From: Kappaphycus alvarezii
Taxonomy: Eukaryota > Rhodophyta > Florideophyceae > Gigartinales > Solieriaceae
Reading direction: 5' to 3'
NCBI GenBank assembly: GCA_002205965.3
Contig: NADL03000650.1
Coordinates: forward strand, 496,001 to 560,000
DNA: 64,000 nucleotides
Each line of letters starts with the position of its first letter. Positions within the stretch are counted from its first letter, which is position 1. The position numbers were made by a program, and so were the translations under genes. Under the pieces are notes generated by a model. It saw only the letters and a program-made list of their open reading frames with translations. It searched no databases and was not told the DNA's origin. Below are positions 1 to 14,200 of this stretch, piece by piece.

Positions 1-2
1 GA

Positions 3-845
3 CTCCCGAACCCCTCGTCACACTCTGAACCTGAGATTCGTCAACGCATCCGCCGTAACGCCTTTTTGCATACACCTGCTGCGGCATTCCTCACTGCCCA
101 TCCGTCTGTGGTCACCCACATATACGATGATGTGTGGTCAGTGATGCTGCGGCGCCACTTAGGAGTCCCCGTCTTCTACGAATCGGCCCCGCTCCTTTGC
201 GTGGAATGCAAGGCGCCTATGGACCACCTCGGCGATCATGCCGCTGACCTGTGTAACAAAGGTCTCGGTTGGAAGAACCGCCACGAAGCTGTGGCAAAAG
301 TGCTTGGTAAAGACCTTTTCAAAGCCGCTGGAGCTGGCGTCCACTATGAAGTCCAGTATTTACTTCCCGGACTGGACGCCCGACCTGCTGACATACTCGT
401 CCACCCGACTACTTCCCCAGAAAACCCTACGCCCCCTCTCCCGGTTGCGTATGACATCACAGTCTCCTCACCTTTCCAACAGTGCCTCCTATCCAAGGCA
501 GCCCGGGAAGCGCGCGCTGCCGCCAATGCGGCAGAACGACGGAAACTGAGGGACTTTGCGACCAAAATCGCCGCCATTCCTGGCCATGCTTCACCGGGAC
601 GCCCGCTTCTCGGCTGGCAGTTTGTCCCGCTAGCCTTTGATTCCCTGGGTTGCCCATCGGAGACCACATCCAAGGTGGTCGACGAGTATGCGGCCGCCAT
701 CGCGGCCCGTATCGGAAGCTTTCAGGCGAAGGTATCCTCTCGGATTTATCAAAAGCTCAGCTATGCAATTTGGTCCACGTGTGCAGCTTCAGCGATTGGT
801 CGTAGCCCGCAACATGCAGAAGTTTGCCTCCCGCTCCAAAGCTAG
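3..845 (+). CDS. LINE-like retroelement ORF, C-terminal part (copy A, partial at left edge)
   Basis: The frame is open from the left edge to a TAG at 843-845, so the 5' end lies outside the window. It resembles the tail of non-LTR retrotransposon polyproteins that end in a zinc-binding plus restriction-like endonuclease (RLE) region. A C-X2-C-X9-H-X4-C cluster has its Cys codons at 198, 207 and 252 and its His codon at 237. It is followed by an R-H-E-A-V motif, a Glu in YEVQYLLPG, RPADI (Asp codon at 390) and AYDITV (Asp codon at 453). This order (CCHC, RHN-like, E, RPxD, D) matches RLE endonucleases; the assignment is by motif only. An Ala/Arg-rich helix and PLAFDSLG follow, then YQKLSYAIW near the end. 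At least six more, shorter copies occur in the window. No internal stop is seen, so this is the best-preserved copy. The reverse transcriptase would lie to the left. Confidence 0.6.
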   Translation, partial: LPNPSSHSEPEIRQRIRRNAFLHTPAAAFLTAHPSVVTHIYDDVWSVMLRRHLGVPVFYESAPLLCVECKAPMDHLGDHAADLCNKGLGWKNRHEAVAKVLGKDLFKAAGAGVHYEVQYLLPGLDARPADILVHPTTSPENPTPPLPVAYDITVSSPFQQCLLSKAAREARAAANAAERRKLRDFATKIAAIPGHASPGRPLLGWQFVPLAFDSLGCPSETTSKVVDEYAAAIAARIGSFQAKVSSRIYQKLSYAIWSTCAASAIGRSPQHAEVCLPLQS

Positions 846-895
846 TCAATTTTAGTGGTCCTTTACAAGTATTGAAGAAAATTAATGAGTAAAAA
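846..895 (+). other. 3' tail of LINE-like copy A
   Basis: The 50 bases after the stop end in ATGAGTAAAAA (885-895). The same ATGAGTAAA..A end lies downstream of copy C at 27959-27975, where it carries ten A residues. I read it as the 3' end and residual poly(A) of the retroelement transcript. Confidence 0.45.
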
Positions 896-1923
896 CCCAC
901 ATTACCAAGCATACCGTTATGAATGACAAGGCGCATAGGGATGCCGAGCAACTCTTGCCTACATTCTCGCCACGTCATTGGCTGAATCACTGTGACAGCC
1001 TGCCAATGTCGACTTCAGCCAACTACAATGTGGTCGTTCTTTAAATGTCGTCATTGGTCACAAGTGGACTGTAATGAATGAATGATTGGCCACAGTCGAT
1101 TGATGGGACCACGGTCCGTAGTTTCGCAGTAGAAGGGAGCGAAGCTCCTTATTCGTCCCAAGACAGGTCCCTGTCGTGTAGTTCAGGAGCAGTAAGCCTC
1201 TCTGTTAGGCTCTATCGGCTATCTCATTTCAGAATCCAGAATGTGAATCACAGGGCAAATCCGTTCCCTGCGCTGGTGGACACAGTGAGCGTACGAATGC
1301 TGCACACAGCATTCTCACCCAGGCCAACTCCAATCGATCACCCTGATCTGCTCCGTCAACGTCAACGGCATGTTTTACTTGGATCACACTGCAAGTCGTG
1401 ATGTGTTCCCGTGCACCGTACGTGTTTCGTACAAGTCAGTGATGCGAAGAAGAGTCCATGGAACTCACTCATCACAACTTCGCGGACAACTCGACCTGAT
1501 TCGGTGCAACATCTGACGCAGTCTTTGCTTGAACAGTGTTTCCTCCGCTTAAAAATGGCGGGACAGATCAGAAAGAAACATCAGTGCAAGAAAAAACCAA
1601 GAACGGCCTGGCTCTCCTCTCTATCACACCTGCAACTTAGAAAACTCCCAGTAACACCTTTAAAAGCATCATTTGTATTCTTAACCCGACCATGGGATGA
1701 CTTGCATACAAAGCGAGTGTAATAGACGTGGAATGAAGTGAATCATGCCTGTAATGTACCGGAAAATTGCATAACATTCCACCGTATCTGTCACACTTAT
1801 CCGTGGCAGGAGAGACGCTGTTTCTTGACGACCTCCCTAACATCCCACCCGTTTGTCATGATTACCTCTCCGAGCTCCTACGACTGCCGATTTTCGCTTC
1901 TCACGTAGTTTTTCAACATCTTG
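896..1923. other. no recognisable gene
   Basis: Short open frames occur on both strands (for example 1078-1401 and 1411-1722, +), but none shows a motif, a family resemblance or a plausible gene context. The only small structure seen is an AATG-type triplication at about 1075-1085. Confidence 0.5.
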
Positions 1924-2880
1924 TTACGCTTCCTTTGATCCCCCCTCATGGTCGAAATCTGTCTCCCATTCATCCCCAAATTCTAACGAGACCTTGTGGA
2001 GTACGTGCCCAGATAAGATGAACTTGGCAACCTTTTCATAATCCTTCTTTTTCTGAAGCCGGATTCTAATTGACCTCAAGCCTTGGAAGCGGCGTTTTAC
2101 ATGACCGATGGCATGCTCTGTCTTTATGCGAAGGTAGCTGTGATAGAAGTTGTACGTGACGTTGTTAGCATACTTGGTATGCGGTGCCTTGTAGTTAGGA
2201 TCAAAATTTAAGGAAATGCCAAATGCAGCATCGCCTAGGCCGCGCTGGTGCCCGGTGAAGAACTCGTTCTCTCTCTCTGAGTTAAGAAATGAGGCAGACG
2301 GAAGAACACGTGCATCATGGGCTAAATTAGGTCAACCAACAACTATATGGCGGACACGCAGATTATGGTCATTAGAAACCAAAACCTGCATGCTGTATTT
2401 CGACTTACGGTCAAAGAAGGCCTGTTCCTCAAAATATGGAACGAAAGCAAAATTGTGCGTCGTTCCGTCAGCAAAATTCGTACACATAACGTTTACTAAT
2501 GTCTGCACAGATCTGTGCCCTCTCTTCCGATGTCCACCATTTGCTAATCTTATCCTGGAGGCTACATATGGCATCTACATCGCTCAATCGGCAATTTTGA
2601 ATTACTCTAACGCGCTATCCGCATTAAGCCTATGTCCGCAAGATTTTTGCCCCATTTTCAGGAAATAAGAGGCACTGAAGTGCCAAATGCAACTCTATGT
2701 CTACCGATAACTGCAGCTTCGAAGATCTATTCACCGAAAAACTTCCTTCTTAGTTCTCCAACATATTCACCAACCTCTGAAAGGATAAAGCGTACATTCT
2801 TGTGTCAATTGGAAGTTTCGAACCAATAACTGCTGCAAAAATGTCTTCAGAAAGTCGAATGGCTTCGGAACTCAAAGACG
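1924..2880 (-). pseudogene. PIF/Harbinger-type transposase (DDE_4) relic
   Basis: Read on the minus strand, 2574-1924 holds one frame with a single premature TGA (plus-strand TCA at 2332-2334). All three catalytic acids of the Harbinger DDE transposase are visible: Asp in FADGTTH, Asp in AHDARVLPS just after the stop, and Glu in KTEHAIGHVKRRF. RKSKYSMQ, typical of DDE_4 nucleases, lies between the first two. The stop sits in VVG*PNLAHDARV, where the family has Trp (GWPGS.HD), so TGG has probably become TGA. The end is GGSKEA followed by TAA. Upstream (2575-2880) the N-terminal part continues across shifted frames with at least one more stop; KLPIDTRMYALS is readable there. The element encoded a cut-and-paste transposase. 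It can no longer make full-length protein. No terminal inverted repeats were found by eye. Confidence 0.75.
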
Positions 2881-4600
2881 AGGACACATCTATCTAGAGA
2901 AAAGATCAGATCGAAGACTGCATAGCACTTGCTGCAATGAAACATTTTCATGTGTAGGCATGACTCGTTTGCGTAGAGGATGGTGCCATGTGTCCGTCAC
3001 TTCTAAGGCCTTTCATGATCTATGTCGCGTGCCCAAAGTAGGCATACTGTCCGGCGATGAACGGGAGCCTGAAGACGAATGGAAGCTCGAGGAGGCAAAT
3101 TTCAACTTTTTTCGGGCTGTTTTTAGCTTTGTGGTAAGATGAGTAATGCGTATTTGGACGTTATTCTTTAGACTGAGTTGCAGAGAAGGCAAAAAGGTCG
3201 GTGGAACTTTGTGGTGCCATCGTGTAGGAGCAGCGTACAATTTTCTTGAGACAAAGTACTAGGGGGATGAATTTGAGTGAACCAGTGAGGGGGCGAACTA
3301 GTGGGCCAGGACATAGGGGGAACTTAGTAACGACGGAAGGACGCTGGTGGTGATGAACTCGATTGCTCTGAGCCTGTTGATCACCAGCCGTTTGGTCTCA
3401 GATGGTGGCATTTTTTCTGTTAAAAGCTCGAATATCAACGCTCAGTCCAGTTTCCTTTCCGTTCCTCCGACAACCATCAAGACGGGCCACGGGGATGGAT
3501 TACAGGTCAATGCTTCGTAAGCATCCTTTTTTGCCATTGAATAGAACCCATCATATTCTTACAGTCAGGTCTCGGCCAGGTGCCATATTCTAAACCGATT
3601 GCCCTTCCTGAGCTATTTCATCGCAATCAAAATTGCTTAGAATTCGGCCCTTCTATTGGCTCACATTTTCCAGTTCCGTTCGCGACCCCTCTATGCGCCG
3701 TATCATGAATATACTCACTGTATTCGGGTCCTGCAATGGACACTCGTAATCCTAGTGCCGTGAAGTTCGAGAGAAGCATTAAAGTTGTACTTCCTTGCAA
3801 TTTTGCTGTAATGAAGTCCTTTCCTGTGCTTTTCTCGCTGACGTTAGTAACATAATTGGTTTATGAAAGCATTAGAAGTGGACTTCTTTTGGTTTAACTC
3901 TTTGATTTTCCTTTCCTTTTTTTTGTTTTGCTTTTCTTCCACTCTTTTACTCTCTCTCGTTTGTTTATTTTCCTTTAGAAGAAATATATTTAATTGGATA
4001 CAATACAAAAAAGATTCTAGTGGCCCTTTTTTCCGTGAGGAAGGGTAGCCTCCTACTATTCGTTTTGCTGTAAGTGAGTATGTAAAACGAAATCCTAGGT
4101 GAAGATTATTTCGATGGATGTTCACCACAAGGGATTCTTTCTTTCCTTTAGCTTTAATGTTGCACTTTTGCGCCTTCCTACGGCCTTTCGGTTAAACTTC
4201 CGGCATGAACTGAGATAATCACTGTGGAAGATGTGGTAAAGCAATGTGGGGTTCTAGCTTTTTTCCCTTTCTGTCCTTTAATTATATGTATCCTTACGAG
4301 TGGTTATACATGCGAGGTCGAATTGGGCTTTTGTTTAGAAAGAAAGTGACGCTGAAGGGGATACAACGGAAGTTGTAAGATGAGAGGGACGGAAAACGAA
4401 ATCTGGGCCACGTGTGACTGGCTTCGAGGGATCAGAGGTCTCCGAAGAACAGACCTGAAAAGAGCTGTAGTTCGGTTCAGTTTCTTCGGATGGTTCCTCT
4501 CTCGTCTTCATAAAGGAGGGTATCTCTTGGGTAAAATTTTACGACAAAATTCCCCCTGTCGGTATCTTTTCCGGCTATCTCAGCCAAAATTCTGACATTT
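2881..4600. other. no recognisable gene
   Basis: Only short, unrelated open frames are present. A pyrimidine-rich stretch (about 3890-3980) creates a low-complexity Phe/Leu/Ser reading on the plus strand and a Lys/Glu reading on the minus strand. I see no motif or gene signal. Confidence 0.5.
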
Positions 4601-4977
4601 CTTGCCGATTTTCCCGAAATTGTAGCTCTATTTGCCGACTGCTACCTTGTATATTCCGCAAAGGCTTCCGTATTCTTTCTACTATTCTCTACGGTGATTA
4701 GGATTCTTCAAATTGAAGCAGTGACTGAAAGTGTTGCCTCATTGAACTTCGAGCTGACTCCGAAAGTGCAACGATACAAGGTAAATTAGCAGTATTATGG
4801 GTATCGCTTCCTTGAAATTATACATACAAACTGCAAGTCGAAGGATATAAATGGCACTATTGTTTTGAGATCCACAGAAATAATAGAAAACTTTGAGTGA
4901 TGGTGGTAGTGGTTTGTTTTCCGGTGATATTGATGGTTTTTTATTTCCTTTCTATCTTCAATATCAATTTCTTTATA

Positions 4978-5006
4978 TGAGGAAAGCTTTTTCCTCATGT
5001 GAGGAC
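4978..5006. repeat. degenerate TGAGGAC palindrome
   Basis: ATGAGGAAAGCTTTTTCCTCAT forms a hairpin, and its right half runs on into TCCTCATGTGAGGAC. It is a degenerate relative of the GTCCTCATATGAGGAC palindromes at 54.9-55.3 kb. Confidence 0.4.
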
Positions 5007-8000
5007 AAAACTTTTTGTTGTACAAATATTTACTGTAGCTGTGGCGACTAAAATTATTGTTTGACCAGCAAATATTTACTAAAACAGGTACTCTGGAAAT
5101 ATATAATTACAATATACAGGTTCTCAGCAGCCTAAAATCTATACAAAGTCCGCTAAAGCATCCACGTGCAGGTACTCGAAGGATTCAATATGTTCAATTG
5201 GCACTAAATCGGAGGTTACCGGGTGGAAGAAGTGGTTCGTATCCTGACCAGCGCTAAAAATACAGTTTCTTGATCGAGCTTCAATTCTGTTGAAAGTATA
5301 TGCTAGCGCAAAATTCAACCGAAAAAAAATTTCATCTAAAACATTAGCCCTAAAATTTGTAATCAAGTGAGAACATTCGATAGGGATCAGATGGCTGTTT
5401 GAGTCATAATTCTCATTCGACCCTAGTTTTTATAGAAGACGCATTGAAATTTTAAACTCACAAAAACACCAGAAACGTAAAATCTGATTGTAAAGTAGCC
5501 ACCGCAGTTACTTTTTGCCCGTTGTTTATGCCCTCCGCACTATTACGCAGTTTGATGTACAACATTCGTGGTCCGTAACCATTTTTTGTGAAATACTTAG
5601 ATCTCGAGATCATATCTTATGGCCAAATATTGTGCGTATTGGTGGCCACCCAACAGTATGCTTCTGAAAAGTGCGAATTCACTATAAATGAAGTTTAAAT
5701 CTGGACTATGACGTTATTTTTCATACAGTGCATGTCTTCTAAGCTGTTCTGCCTAGTCGAGATGATCTCAAACTATGGTGACCGGGCGGATAGTTTTATT
5801 TGCCAATGGAATCATAGTATTGCAAGCAGCAAAAATCAAGGGGACGACTGGAATTACTTTTGCGCAAGAAGAGAACTCAATTCCAAGCAGAGCACTAACC
5901 ACTTTCTTCTGATTGACGAGATAAATATGTGACATCATTATGATTTCCATAAACGATTGAGGGTTGTGACGGAATTTCCAAGGATTGAAAAGAAGACTGT
6001 ACATATTAGAAGGGAGTCTGAAAAACAGTAGATACTTTTTCGAGAGTGTGACCGTCGGGAATTTTAATATTAATGCATTAGTACTATATTTTTCTTCAAT
6101 GTCTGAAAAAGAAAACCCATTTACGGACACCTGAGTACAAAGTCTCACTTTATGAAACATACTCACCGATAAGTATGCAGCGATCGAATATTCACGCGGA
6201 CAGTCTCAGTTCTCTGAATCTAAAACAATCCTTACTAGAACCCCTAATAATACTTTAAGGTACCAAATTAAGATGCTGAAAGAATAAAATAATAAGTAAA
6301 TAATAATAGTATTAAGGTCATAAATAGATAAAGCGTGGGACTATTTATAGAATATAGATGAAATCTATGTAGGTTATCTTGTACCGTTCTATTTGTTTAA
6401 ACGCTAGGAAAATATAAATCGAAAAAGTTATTGTCCGAGTACGAATAAAGATACAGTCTTCACTCAAAGGCATGGTGAAAAATTCTCTTCAAACCATATA
6501 AATACTCATTATTCCGTAGTTAAATTGTATTTAGACACCGTACTTGACACCTATCTTAGCAAAATATTATTTCCTGACACCTAAAAGTGGACTGTCTATT
6601 GGATACACGCTATACTGGGAAAGACCAGAATTTAAAGATCTATGGGTAATTAATCTTAAAACTTAATTCGAAATTGCAAGAATTTAAAGGTCATAACTTT
6701 AAAATATTTTGAAAATAAAAATACGATACAATACGAAGCGACAAAATCAAATTTTTAAAGGGGTTTAGATACTTTTATATTGTTTTAATATTATTCTTAG
6801 CATTTTAGACTGGCCATCTTCATTTGAAAGGTAAGTATATGAATTACTTTCCGACAAAAAAATTTTCAGGTTGGTAGCAATGATAATTTCAGTCTGTGAA
6901 ATACTAACAGATTTTGATAGAAGTCCGAGGTATCTCCTTTCTCAGATTACTGTATTTTGTACGTTTGACTTATATGAATTAAGGTTGATTCGATATGCGT
7001 TATTTTGGGCTGTTTTATCTTCTTATGTACCAGTTACGTCTTTGCAGTTCTGAAACTGTATTAGTTTCAAATTTTCTAAATCTTGTTGAAACTCAAGTTC
7101 TAATGAAACTGCCCATCGCACAAGTTCAGAATGTGAATCCTACCTTGCCCAATTTAGCCCATATAAATTATTGTGGACTAGACATAGTGCTCTGGAGGGA
7201 CAGAGGATTGGTTGATGGACAAAATCATGTTATCTATGCCGGTATCCCTACCGAGTGGGTACGGTTTTTCTGGAGAACAATATTAGTCTACTCGAAACTT
7301 TTCATCAACCAATATTGCGCTTTTTTGAAGAATGATAAAACCAGAAGTACGATGGTCAGCAGCTCGTGGCTTTTCCAGCGCATAAAGAAACAACTTCTTC
7401 ATATGATTTCATGATTCAGATGGAGAAAATGTTATTAAAAAATTACACATTTTTATTGAAAAAATCTATTTGCTACTCCATAGTGGAAATTTTTCCTGTA
7501 CTTGCTAATTTACGCTTTGTTCAAGGCAACTTGGCAGCGGGCAGATGCTGACAAAAATGACATTTCCTTACCTTTTATAAATTTGACGTGGACAATAAGA
7601 GCAAATATAGGGCCGTTTTACCATTTAACTATTTAGAGCTGATACAGGCCAATCTCAGGATAAAATACATATTTTTATGTACAGTATAGTACCCGCTAAA
7701 AATATTAGGATTTCATAAATTATTTTCGTAACGCCGAAGCCACCACAAAATGTCACAGAAATTCAGAACTGCACACTTGACATTTCAGGATTGCCTGAAA
7801 ATACTCTTCTGGACTTCCTCCAGTCAATCGTAGATCTAAGATTGCGCAGGCTTCTACTACGCAATGCCTATCATTTATATAGAAAATGCACTTAGCGACA
7901 GGAGAAATGAATTTTAAGAAAACAGCACTGAATTCAAAGGTATTCTAGTAAAAAGTACCCAAAGGTATCAAATTAGAAGATTCTGAAGGCTCCTATAGCT

Positions 8001-8228
8001 ACCATCAGTGAAACTGACAGCATTGGGCATAATGGCAAATCTCCATTGGTGCAATTGTCAAGAAGAAATAAAGCAATTGCTGCTTGGTAAGGTGTGAATA
8101 GTTTCATGAACCACGCGAGGTCTCTGTGATGGCTTCATTTTATTGGGTTTGTACAAATTTGTATGATAATCTGTTTTGCAGTGGCATCTGGGTGCAGTTC
8201 ATACGTTGCACTTGTGTTTGAGTACAGT

Positions 8229-8291
8229 AATATATATAATATATATATATATGTTTTTATATTTATATTTTATATTCAGTAATATATATAA
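8229..8291. repeat. TA-rich microsatellite
   Basis: Runs of (TA)n broken by TTTATATTTA units. Simple-sequence DNA with no evidence of function. Confidence 0.8.
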
Positions 8292-11200
8292 CTAAATACT
8301 TGGAAACAGTTACTGGCTAGATACGGTCAGATTATTGTAACGGAGACCTAGGAATGATTGATAAATCTACATGTCATTGAATTTGCTAAGGATTTATTCA
8401 TTGAATTTCAACTACATAATGAATTTCAACTATATAACCAAAATCTGAGTCTCTTCATTTCCTCTGTCTGACACGTATGCGACCTCCTCGGCAGATACAT
8501 CACAGAGGACGTAACATTTCCGAAATATTCGGCTGTATTAACATTTTGATCCTAAATTAATAAAAGTTTATTGAAAACAACTACTGTGATCGTATTCAGC
8601 CAATTATTAGCGCTTGATTCTGTTTTCTGGGCTCAGATGAACAGTATCGTGGCCACGATAATGCTTTGCTTAAAATTAATGTTTTACTCCCCATTATGTA
8701 AACTTAAACTCAGCTAGCTCTTCAACTCGTCGTTTCGACAATGAAAAGTAAAATGAATACAGAGAGGATGGTTTTATATTTGCTGATATTTAGAATTTGG
8801 GGGTATTTTATAGCAATGAATGAATAATTTCCGTGTCATATTTCAAAATTTAGTGGAATTTGGCTGCCAACAAGCGAGAATGGAATTACTTTCCTTGAGC
8901 TGAGGTTTCCATCTGTCCCCTACTTAATCCTTCTAATTGATTACAGCTGTAGGCCAAATGATGTAAAAATATTCTGGTCTTTGTTAAAAATATAAACTAC
9001 CCAAATGAAAAGGACTCTACCAAATCCTTACAAGAAAAATATATGAATATCTTCATTTTCAGAAACTGTGATGAGAAAATGTACTCGTTCTCCCTAATTT
9101 AGGCAGTCTAAATATATCCAGTACTATATATTGGGAGTAACCTCCCATTTAGCCATCACAAAGACACATCCCGCAAGTATTGATGTCATTTATTTCAACA
9201 TAAATGAACTTCTTCAGGTAGGTGGTCCTAGAAGGAATTTCATTGAATTTTTGAAAGAAAGACAGAATTAAATAGAGGATCGGGATGAAGCAAATATAGA
9301 GAGAATAGTACGGTTTATACTTTAAAACGTTAATTTATTCTCTGAAAAGACTCGTTACTTCAACTAGAAATAAGGAAGATTATGAGAATTTATCCAAGTC
9401 ACGGTAAGAAATGTAATTACGCTGAAAATATACAAATTATATCTTGTAAATTACACTAAAATTATGCTACAAAATTCCAATTGCTTCGTAGTTGCTATGG
9501 ATGTAATATTGTTTATCATGATATATAATCAGGATGTCAGACAGGAATCATTACAGTTATCTCAGACTCTGATTCCCAAAATGCAGATTATAACAAGGAA
9601 AAAATAAGTTACATCTGAGATTGAAATACTGCAAATAGTGAAACATCTTTACAACTCATCTGATTAAAGATATTAGGTAATTGAAATATTATTCAGAGGA
9701 AATTTTTTGGCATAGCGCCTACCGAAATAGATTTCGCGATCTTCTCAACTAGTATATATTCGGACACAAAAAAATTACTTTGGAACAATGTAGACAATTT
9801 CTTACCGCAATACGATGATAAACTCGTGTATTAATCGTTGCAACAAGTTAACGATTGTACTTATCTGTAAAATCTCACGATGAGTTCGAGTTGAGAAGCA
9901 GTGAGTTTGATGAAGCTTTAATTGCATTTTTCAGAATTATTAACCCTAATTACGAACTATTGTGAAGCTTTGAAAAGTGCACGAAGAAGAAAATCACTGT
10001 ATCAAATAACGCCTGACTTTTGAGCACTAAGTATTTCAGACAAAAGTATCCACGCTAACATATGTTCAACATGAAATATCTCGTATTGTGAGCATTTTTG
10101 CGCATGAAGCTTAACCTAAAAGTTTTAATGAATTTGTCAAGGAGCAGAAAAGCTCATAGAATGCTCCCAACACCGCTTTAAACCCATTTTATATTCTTCA
10201 GAACAGTACACTATCTAGGGCTGAATTCATACTTCGATTCAACGTTTGTAAATAATGATGAACATGTAGATCTGTATCTCGCTTCAGTCATATTGTCTTG
10301 CTCACTAAAAGGACGCGTATTTTTAATTTCCTATTTAATTACAGTCATAAAATGAGTACCGTACCGAAAAAGTTTTCTATCTCAAAACTAAAGCTTTATT
10401 TGACGCGTCATATGCGGGGTAAAGTAGAATCTTTAATTTATCTCAGATCCAATATTACGCTACGGATGTACATTGACTCCAGTATTATATTTTCTACACT
10501 AAATAATTGTATTACTGAACCTTAAAGAGACGCGTAATAGCTTTTTTCGTTCTTTTTATGTTTTAACTAAGTAGAATACCGTAAGCGGGATTTTTATGAG
10601 CTGAAGTCAACAGGACGATGTTTTTGGAAAGGTAGAAAAATCAGGCTCGCCGAACCATATTTTTCAGCAATATAAATAGATCCACTCGTATATATATATA
10701 TTTAATTGATGCTCAATAATAGGGGAAAGATAGATCAAGCCAGAGAGCGAGGTATCGAAGAAGGAAAGTATTGTAAGGTATCCACATACAAACTAATTTA
10801 AATCGGATTAATTTTTCCATGATATGCAGAAATTATTACATATTGAATTGATAATTACTTTACCTCTAGCTTAGTTCTATTGTTTACATCTTTGCTTTAT
10901 CTTTTTGATCTGTTTAGATTTCAGGCATTTGTTTTGCACATGTCCCATTTAATAGACTAGGAAGCTCTAGTTTTGTTAGGAAACTATCGATCATGATCAA
11001 ATGATCAAGATCAAATAATCCGTCTCTATTTCTTCACTTTCAGATTCTAGTCCTAAGGTTCTCGCTGTTATGTTCACTAATCGAGTCTGTTTGATGTTGA
11101 CAAACACGTTCTAATGTAGTTATCGGTCTTCTTCTGCTTTGGGGTGAACCGAGCTAAGTCTTCTCCAAGATCTAGTGCTACTTTTGGGGATTCTAACGAA

Positions 11201-14200
11201 GAGCCTCAAGTAATGAAATAAAATTTTGGATCTTTGAACATCAGAAAGTCAACCTCCACGGTATCCTCATTGAGTTCGACGGTTAAATGTGAGGGGCCCA
11301 TTCCTTAAGATACCTGACACAAAATATGTTCCAACCTTAAACATTGTTAATGTTATCTATTTTTGTTCTCTAAGTATTGCAATCCTGTAAGCAATTCCTT
11401 TGGATAGTACATTCGCAAGAGGAAGACCGAAACCAAACGAAGCACATGGTGTTATCATACAAAAATTGTGACTCCATATGTCCTGAAGAACGCAGACTGG
11501 CTACTGAAGGCTCTTCGCAAGGTTAAAATGACGGTATCTCTTACGTTCTATTGAGGTCGTTAAATCGGTTAAATTAGTCGTTGAATTGGTTTGATGAATA
11601 AGTAATTAATTTAGACAATACGTTTATGAGGCTGCAGGTCATTCTCTCCATGCTATCTATTTCACACTACTCAGTATATGTGTGTTTTCCCAGTGAACAT
11701 TTGGACGTTCAAAATTTTTCAGTTCCCCTCCCATTGATTTTGCTCATAGCTTCCAGGATATTTTTACTGCGTTAATATTTGAAGCTGCACCCCATGATAT
11801 AGACATGGTGTATACTCAAGAAAATGAATCGTTAAATGTCTTTATCCGTCTAGTAGATGTGCTAGAGAGAGAAAATAGAGAAAAAAAAGAGAAAAAAGAG
11901 GAAATAGTATCGTGTGCCTCAAATTACGATGTCTCTGCCCAAATTTCGGAAGAAATAAATAGGTTTCCATTTGTTGATTGCGGAGAAAGGAAGTAGTGCT
12001 TAGGAGTCCTTTTCACTGTTTTAGATTCTTTTTGATCAGATAGGGACGGTAGAAAGTCTAATCATCTCCAGAGGAAGTACGAAGTCGTGTCACCCTTACA
12101 ATACAGTCGAGCGGTGGGACATCGCAGCTGTAATGCTGCGCACATCATTGCTCCATCCAAACTTTCACAAAAAATAACTCATAAGCGAATCATATAAAAC
12201 CACCAGTTACATTTCCACCTACTGCTCCTAATAACCGATCGCATGACACTCCACTAATGAACTCCATAATTTCTGGTAAAAATATCAAACAATTTCGATA
12301 TCGGGATGTGAACAGCCCTTCGGAGCGATAAAAGTTGTCAAGCGCTAACAACTTGCTGTCACTCTAGTACAATACTTAAATTGAGTTCATTTCCCCATTC
12401 GGATTTTAGCGAAGTGAAATTAATATGCATGACCTAATTTAATATATCTGCGGAATATATCTACGCTCGGTCAGGCGAGAGAGAGGAACCATTGATCAAA
12501 ATGGCAAAGTCTCCGAGCTTTCGAGAAATTGGTTCTCAACCAAGAGACGACATAGAAGGGTTGCTATTAAAGCAAAGGAAAATTGTTTCTACTTCTGCAC
12601 CAAAAGTTGCAAAACGCTTATGTGAATGGCGCGATACTCTTTATCTGTATTCGGAAATGGTTCTTTTGTACTTATAATCCGCTGTTAAACCCTTTCGAAA
12701 TGAAAAATTGATTCTAAAACAGCGCGAAGTTCATTTTGATGCATCGACTTGGTCAGACTATTTGCACATTTGTGCGCCGTGTGAACAAAGCTAGTATCAA
12801 ATATTTTCATTTTTCAAAATCTTTCCCTCAGTGCTGATATTGTCAACATCAATCGTTTCCCTTCTGTCCTGATCTATTTCCAGATGACATCGATGATACT
12901 ATTAGTATCCATATAAAACTGAACGGAAGTTTCGTTATTAGGTTACATCGACCTTGGTTAGCCGCCCTATGTAAAATATTCATCAAAAACATCTGCGAAC
13001 ACGATGAGCACCGCAGAGAAGGTAGCTCGGATAACACTTGCGCGCTTTGTACGATATAAATTATGGCGGCACACAAATTCCATTGTCATCACCGAGTATA
13101 AAAATAGAATAACAATTGCAAAATAGTTCCGTAATTGTCAAAATAGTAGATCAGAATATTTTAGGACACGGAGGGTCGACGGATCTAGTCAAAGGTATCA
13201 CAAACTGGCTTTTCTTTTGACGACCTCCACGGTGCTGTTGTCTTACCTGATGATTCCCAAGCGCTCGGTCTTGTAACTCTCAGCTGTAACCTGCGTGAGG
13301 TGAAATACTTCGTAATTACCATGTGACCACGTTTCAGATAGCCGCACAAATTTCAATAGCAGGAAAGAAAATTCAGAGAAATTCTATTCTTTCGTGAAAA
13401 AAATAAGAAGGTCGACGCATCCATGCAGCTCCTTCTCCTGTATAGCAAGTCATACAAAGAAAAAAAGAACATGAAACGGGTAAATGCAAAATGAGCATCC
13501 CACAATCACTCATCATTTTTTTCCAATACTTCATTAGCAACATGATTAAACTCAGATGACACAGCAAGAAGAATATTGTCAACTGAATTTATATCTAATC
13601 ATTTTAAAAGGAAATGCCTAAGTAGAATATAAAGTGCAGACCCGAGCTCAAAGTTCGCATGTTGAGATTATCCTGATGATAACGGTCGAGATTCTCCCAC
13701 CACAAATCACTAGAACCATAAAAACTATATAACAGCTAGAGAAACTTAAAATACTGGTTGAATGAAAACTGCGCCTGCACCTTAATGATAATAAAATTTA
13801 TGTGCAGCGCTGCTAATTGAAGATAGGCTTGCTAGGCATCAGAAACCCATACATGAAAGACATGGGCCGCTGCTAGTGCTAGTTTAAGATGTTTGAAAAG
13901 TATGAAACTTGTTCACTTCTACATTCTAACGAAATTTACGGTGAACACCGATAACATGAAGAGGCCTGAATTTCGCCTCCCCGTCTTCTCTCGACTTGAT
14001 GCCCGAAATTAAACAGCCCGGCATAAAATTTCCGTAATTTTGTATATTAATGAATATATCACGTTATAAAAGGCATACCTGACCTCCGGAGTGATTGCTT
14101 GAGTCATCTACGTGGACAAGTATCGGGATCACTTGGATCTAAGATCTCTCTACAGAGAACTGATTGGTTTTCTTGATCCGAAATCTTGCTCTTATAAGCA

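Noticed and set aside
3863-4128. Open frames on both strands rich in Phe/Leu or Lys/Glu
   Set aside because: Produced by a pyrimidine-rich low-complexity tract.
6995-7414. 139-codon ORF in the AT-rich block
   Set aside because: It starts with ATG but shows no motif, no neighbouring gene signal and no similarity I can recognise; not reported as a gene.
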